Both the position numbers and the translations under genes were made by a program. This document shows positions 59,199-64,000 of a stretch of DNA of 64,000 bases, one piece after another (position 1 is the stretch's first letter; every line of letters begins with the position of its first letter). The notes beneath the pieces were generated by a model, which made no database searches, was not told the DNA's origin, and was given only the letters and a program-made list of their open reading frames with translations. This stretch comes from Calliphora vicina (Eukaryota > Arthropoda > Insecta > Diptera > Calliphoridae), in the NCBI RefSeq assembly GCF_958450345.1, contig NC_088781.1:44503357-44567356 (forward strand). Direction: 5' to 3'.

Positions 59199-60934
59199 AT
59201 GCAAGTTGGAAGCTTCGGGAAGTTGATTTCAATTGGCACAAGATCCGGAATATATGTTTCTAAAGGGATTGTAAAGGAATATGGAATTTCAAAGGAATCA
59301 TACGGAATGGCTGACTTATTATTATATATTTAAAAAGCTATTGAATGTCCAATTACCTACAGTAGAGTACTCTAGAGAAAGATTTACACTAAAGAAATGA
59401 ACTGTAAGTATTACAAACAGATGGTAGCCATATATATGTTTCCTTTAGTATTTTCTGTCTATATGAGGAATATTTTTATTAGTTTTTTCATTACTTGTGC
59501 TTCTTAAAAGAATTGATATTAATGACAATAGAATTTTTATGTTCTTTTCTAGAAATTAAAAATAATTAGATTTTGTTTACATGAAACACAAACAAAATAT
59601 GAAAAGAACATAAGGAAAATCATTGTTAATTAGAGACAAGAGCAGAATTATTAAATCTGGAATAAATCTTTAAAAAAAAAAAAATTGATGAAGGAAAATC
59701 AAAAGAGTTTTTATGTTTTAGATTGTTTCTTTCAAAAATACTGAGATTTTTAAATGTAGGACTAGATTTTGTGTAGATCATAACATGAATTTTCTTAATA
59801 TATTGTTTATTTAAATGCTCTACATATAGGATTTTATATCAAAATACTTATCGGTTTAGAATACGAAAGAAATCTACATACTTCAAATATAATTATCAAG
59901 AAACTAGCTTACCTTAAAAGAATTTCTTCCAGAATCATGTGTGACCCAAAATTCTGGCGCTAATGACTCCGATTGTAAGAAATATATCCATATCAGATGG
60001 ACTATAATTAAATTAAGATTTCATTTAAGTGTGTTTAAAATTACTACTCAATTCCTTAATATATCTTTAAAAGTCTGTAAATTATTTCTAATATATTAAG
60101 TGCTAAATAAAATGCATTTTCCCACACTTAATCTCCAGGGCAAAACAATATTTAATTTAATACATTTTTTTTTTTTTTTTGTAATTCCCCTGTTGTCCTA
60201 AATCATTTATAATGATTATTATGATGATAATCTCAGAAAACAAACATTGACATACAACCAAGCAACAGTCAGTCAGTCAGTCAACCAGTCCATAATTCCA
60301 ACTTGTTGTTTGACAATGACTACCAAACACTTCTTGGCAGCACGTCAACAATTGACATTTAAAACAAAAAAAAAAACAATGAAAAACATAAACACACTCA
60401 CATACAGTAGTGATCACACGTTGAGTCGAAAGCTGCAGGAGTTAAAAGCTTTAACTCCTTCTACGATTAGAGGGAAGTCAGTGAAGGCAGCCCAGTCATT
60501 TATACAAGAATAAGAAATACTCGTAGTTGTTATAAAACTAACGATATGACAACATATGAATTTAAAATGAATTGTTGTGTCTGATTTATGGCAATTCGAA
60601 GAGGATGCGCCATATGAAAACAACACGTACTTATTTCGGTTTCTTTACTTTAAATTTCTTTATATTTTTTTGCTTTTTTTTTATAGAAATTTCGTTACAC
60701 CCAAACAATCAGTGGAAGACAATACACCACATACGGGTACTTTGCCTTTAACACAACTCATTCCAAATTTTTTTTTTTTTTTTTGAAGAATGGGAAAAAT
60801 ACCGAAGAGAGATTTCTTCACATTGTGCGAATAAGTATATGGTATTAAATGCAGAGATGTTAATTAATTATTTCATTGAGGTTTCTCATAATTCTCTCAA
60901 CTTGTTTGGTAGTTTAAATAGTTTAATATTTTTA
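59199..60934. other. Stretch without recognised gene
   Basis: It includes a T-run near 60169-60180 and CAGTCAGTCAGTCAGTCAAC near 60267-60286. Open frames of under 90 codons show no domain. Confidence 0.45.
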
Positions 60935-61136
60935 TTATACCCTTCAAGGGTATATATAAGTTTGTCATTCCGTTTGTAAACTTTTTTTAAAAAAAATTAA
61001 AAAACAATTTGGAAAAAAAACTTTTAAAACATTAAAAAAAAAGTTTTGATTTTGTTTAAATAAAAATATTTGTAAGTATAATTTGGTGAAGGGTATATAA
61101 GATTCGGCACAGCCGAATATAGCTCTCTTACTTGTT
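60935..61136 (+). mobile_element. Family B repeat, internally deleted (~200 bp)
   Basis: It starts TTATACCCTTCAAGGGTATA and ends GGTGAAGGGTATATAAGATT, then the CGGCACAGCCG stem-loop and CTCTCTTACTTGT. Almost the entire body of the ~735-base family is missing, leaving a MITE-like minimal form with both ends. Confidence 0.85.
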
Positions 61137-61759
61137 TTTAAATAATTTTTTTTAAAATCCAAATCTGTAATCACTAATAATTGTGGTACCATATATAACT
61201 ACTTTGACATTCTGGTTTTTCTTACTGATAACCATTCTGTAAGGCTTTGTAATTAATTAGTTATTATAGTGGTTACATGTACCTAGTTATTTTAATGATA
61301 TCAAACTAATTAATAGGGCTGTCATTTGAAAAGATTTTGAAAGATATACATGTGAAATTTGATTATTTTTCTACCTTCTTATATACAATCATACCAATTC
61401 CGTTAACGCGTATTGTTCGTTCAATTCCATCCCGTCAACAGTCCTTGCCTTCTTCTCATTACCACTGTAATACGTCGTATACTTTCCCGTTCCTATAGGA
61501 AATTATACAAAAGTATAGCAAGTATATTTGCTCTTCCGAATCTATCCATATTTTCGTCCTGTTCCTGTCGAAATTCATATCATTCCCCATCGAATTTGGA
61601 TATTTTTCTATGTCATAGTAACATCGATTTCTTTTTAGAGCCTGTGTCTTAATGGCCACTCTTAAAAGTTTTATTCTAAACATATTTGACTTTCGATTTC
61701 TTCTTATGTATAAATTTGAATTCTTTCACTTCATATTACAACGGATCTGCAATAGTATG

Positions 61760-62850
61760 ACATGAAACGTTCATCTTATATTCGACAATCTGACACCTTC
61801 TTCAATATTATCCATTTATCTCTCTTCTGTACTCTTTCCGACCATATGACACTCTCTTCTCCTAAAATGTCCACATCAAACAGCGATTTGTCAATATTTT
61901 CATCGTCTCTTAACCACTTTTGCTCTGCCACTTCATAGGTGGAAATCTCTGTTGAGAATTCAGCAACATCGCAATCAAGTCTGAGGTTTCTGATCATCCG
62001 TCTCCACAACCCAATTCCTTCCAAACGAATTTCACATATATTTTAGCACCATCTGTTAAAAGCTGTCTTGCGCAGAAATACTTCTGTAGCTCAGTCAACT
62101 ACCCCTTTTTCGATCTCTGGTTGACCTTCTCCAAAAAATATTCGAAGATTTGGGTATTTTATAAATAACATTTTTTCGCTCTACGCCTTTGCCATTCGAG
62201 TTCCATTTCCCGATCTTTGGATGACCTTCTTTTACTCTTCATATTTTGTTTCTGTAAATTCGAGTGCCTTTCGAGTTCTTCTTTGGTACAAATTTTAAAT
62301 CTTCCAATTTGTAATGCAACGGAAATGGTGAAATTTGGCATGAAACTCGCTTTTTCTGTTCTTCTCTACATCTTTGCCATTCATGTTCTTCTCTAGTACA
62401 AATTGTAAGTCTTCCAAATTGTATTGCAAAGTTCTACTGAAATTTGGCATGAAACTAGCATTTTCTCATCTACAAACTATCAACAATCTCTGCCCCACAT
62501 ACATCTTCGATTTGTAAACTTTTACTCTCCCTCTTCTAAGGTAGGAATTTTTGTTGAGACTAATATTATTGCATCAGTTGTTAAAAGCTGTCTCCCACAA
62601 AAATACTTCTGAAGCTCAGTCAACCTTGACGAAAAATTACAGTCTTCAGGGCTCACCTCTGGTTGACATTCTTCGGAACAATTTGGAAGTTTCTTCCTCT
62701 ATACTGCCATATCACCTAATCAGTACAGTAATTGTTACCATAAGATTGATAATTGTACATCAAAAGTTCCTGAAACATAGTCCTACTGCCAATATGCCCA
62801 ATTCCGAAAACCTTCTACCATCAAAATGTGGATAAATTCCATTCGCTTTA
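61760..62850 (-). pseudogene. Retrotransposon gag-like remnant with internal duplication
   Basis: Minus-strand frames read in order: a charged segment at about 62340-62160 (MPNFTISVALQIGRFKIC, then EELERHSNLQKQ and KSKRRSSKDREMELEWQRRR), LTELQKYFCARQLLTDGAKI near 62100, and a segment GIGLWRRMIRNLRLDCDVAE then FSTEISTYEVAEQKW at 62015-61880. The last two resemble the capsid region of insect LTR-retrotransposon Gag proteins, where ...ARQLLTG.AK.FV is followed by W..LK..L..EF...I....VH. This is recalled similarity only. Frameshifts separate the pieces, no protease, reverse transcriptase or LTR is visible, and parts are tandemly duplicated. Confidence 0.4.
61930..62700. repeat. Tandem duplications within the gag-like region
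   Basis: A ~520-base offset links GTTAAAAGCTGTCTTGCGCA (near 62055) to GTTAAAAGCTGTCTCCCACA (near 62580), followed in both by CTTCTGNAGCTCAGTCAAC. A ~110-base offset links TGGTACAAATTTTAAATCTT (near 62284) to TAGTACAAATTGTAAGTCTT (near 62394), both running to GAAATTTGGCATGAAACT. Confidence 0.75.
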
Positions 62851-62969
62851 CAAATAAATATCAAATTGTGTAAACAACTCCAGCTACGCGTCCTCTCCAA
62901 CATATAGAGAGTTAAAAAATTTACGCAAGACATGAATTAAATAGAAAACATTTTATTCCCTTAGATTGT

Positions 62970-63280
62970 TATTGGGTGTATGACTTAAAAATGCGGTATT
63001 TTTCCAAATTTGTACAATATAAATTAATTCAAAGTATTGGCGATTGCTAGTTATGAATTTTTCCCATCTTTCTGGCAACATATGGATTCCGAGCCAAAAG
63101 AACTGCTCATCTTTTGAGGCCAAGAATGAATCAAGCCAATATCGAATACTGTGTTCTAAGGTGGAGCGTATGACATAGATAGCGTCCTGCATCGATGGAA
63201 ATAAACAGTAGTCGCACGGGGCAAGGTCTGGACTATCAAGCGGGTGAGGCAAAAGTTTCCAACCACTTCATTCTAAATAG
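62970..63280 (-). pseudogene. mariner transposase C-terminal remnant with TIR
   Basis: On the minus strand the frame reads WKLLPHPLDSPDLAPCDYCL, the mariner third-aspartate motif (YSPDLAPCDYFLF; DD34D). It continues to LPERWEKFITSNRQYFE near 63060-63010, the conserved C-terminus. It then runs through GTATGACTT/TTGGGTGTATGAC at 62970-62985, the terminal repeat shared with the 53.56-kb copy. Everything N-terminal to SPDLAP is missing, so it is inactive. A DDE_3-like remnant lies immediately beyond it on the same strand. Confidence 0.75.
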
Positions 63281-63309
63281 TTAGGTGCAGATATTGCAAC
63301 ATGTAATCG

Positions 63310-64000
63310 AGTCTTGTTATTATGGATTATTACAGTTTCATGATGGAGTATGGAATGTCATATCAGATAAACGACTTCTACGACATATTCACTCTTTTGT
63401 AGACATTGTCCAAGATAATTTTTCTTTAATGTGGCTGAATTTTGTTAACACAGCATTGAATTTCCTCTCTCAATGAAAGAATGGATGAGGGTTTGTTGGA
63501 ATAGACCTTTGACTTAAAATAACCTTATCAAAAGAAATGCAATGGTATTAAATCAAATGACCCAGGGGAACAGATCTCATCACCGTAACGAGAGAGTACA
63601 CAGTGAAGAAATGTATCATACTGTAATAGAATTTTTCTCCCAGTTGTTTGGCATGTGGATCTGCTTTGTTGAAACCATTTGACATCCACACCGATATCAT
63701 CCAATTTTGGCAGAAGGAACTCTGTCACTGTTCTACCAGCTTCATTTGCTGACCAAAATCCGCACTAAACAATAACAGGTTGTGAATTAGTTCTCAGAAT
63801 CTCAAATGCGCCAATATTGATGATTAACAATGTCATAAAGGTAAAAAATTGGATTCATTGCTTAGGACGACTGGCTCATATCTGCTACTGGCTCTCTGAA
63901 CACCAAACTCTCTTTGAGTCATAAGTCATTGGGTATTTAGAAAATGCTTCACAATTCACTGCCTCAAACTCTCAATAGTCCATATTTTTTGTCGCTAAAT
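63310..64000 (-). pseudogene. DDE transposase remnant (DDE_3-like), runs off the window
   Basis: Minus-strand reading from about 63770: a GFWSANEAGRTVTEFLLPKL stretch, then DDIGVDVKWFQQ at 63725-63670 (second catalytic-D region; DGAT is changed to SRST) and a SCDLTP-like FDLIP near 63545. Towards the C-terminus it reads EIQCCVNKIQPH then RKIILDNVYKRVNM and RRSRLSDMTFHT at 63480-63350, matching the family's conserved end. Frameshifts and stops are present. This is the most complete DDE_3-like copy here, and its 5' part lies beyond 64000. Confidence 0.6.

Noticed and set aside
1..64000. tRNA, rRNA or other structured RNA genes
   Set aside because: I looked for tRNA B-box-like and conserved rRNA words by eye and saw none. 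A covariance-model scan would be needed to exclude small ones.

Overview
This is a strongly AT-rich, gene-poor eukaryotic window. It looks like a long intron or intergenic stretch of a higher fly: mariner, Tc1/DD37E and other DDE transposase remnants, many short non-autonomous repeats, and repeat families that look to me like those of calyptrate flies such as blow flies, house fly or stable fly. That taxonomic impression is from memory, not from a search. Nothing suggests a bacterial or organellar sequence, and I found no rRNA, tRNA or CRISPR array. The only possible host coding sequence is one 48-base candidate micro-exon near 18.63 kb (+ strand), with a good acceptor and donor, identity unknown.

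Layout. 0-7 kb: degraded DDE transposase pieces, a degenerate ~36-bp tandem repeat, and a TIR element ('E', 3876-5826) that has itself been hit by a ~745-bp hairpin-ended repeat ('family A'). 9.4-17.4 kb: three tandem arrays built on one 12-base module (CTATAG plus a 6-base spacer), each with its own spacer pair; the third is an inversion mosaic with a ~401-bp higher-order repeat. 18.8-21.3 kb: about nine copies of a ~210-250-bp satellite-like monomer. 23-30 kb: a layered nest of DDE remnant, E, family A, a hAT-like TIR element and a palindromic MITE, plus a mariner remnant. 32-34 kb: a foldback with another MITE in its loop, then a diverged E relative. 37.7-39.0 kb: an apparently complete DD37E transposon with 27-bp TIRs, TA duplication and one uninterrupted transposase gene. 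39.8-44 kb: long palindrome, AAGCTT-rich repeats and two more hairpin-ended repeats. 46-54.7 kb: three family A copies, a dead Tc1 (DD34E), two foldbacks and a mariner whose middle is replaced by E sequence. 56.6-61 kb: MITEs and a second AAGCTT-rich array. 61.4-64 kb: a gag-like retrotransposon remnant, a mariner 3' end and a DDE remnant running off the window.

The hairpin-ended families A, B, C and D share one plan: TATACCC-type sequence at one end, its reverse complement near the other end, then a short stem-loop, then a terminal ACTTGT. The ends I could compare with an uninterrupted relative show no clear long target duplication. That plan resembles Helentron-associated elements (the DINE-1/INE-1 type of Drosophila); this classification is inference. 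In those families, orientation is given with the TATACCC end as 5' and the stem-loop as 3'.

There is no operon or pathway here. What links the parts is transposition history: the nesting order gives relative ages, and only the DD37E element looks capable of encoding its own mobility.
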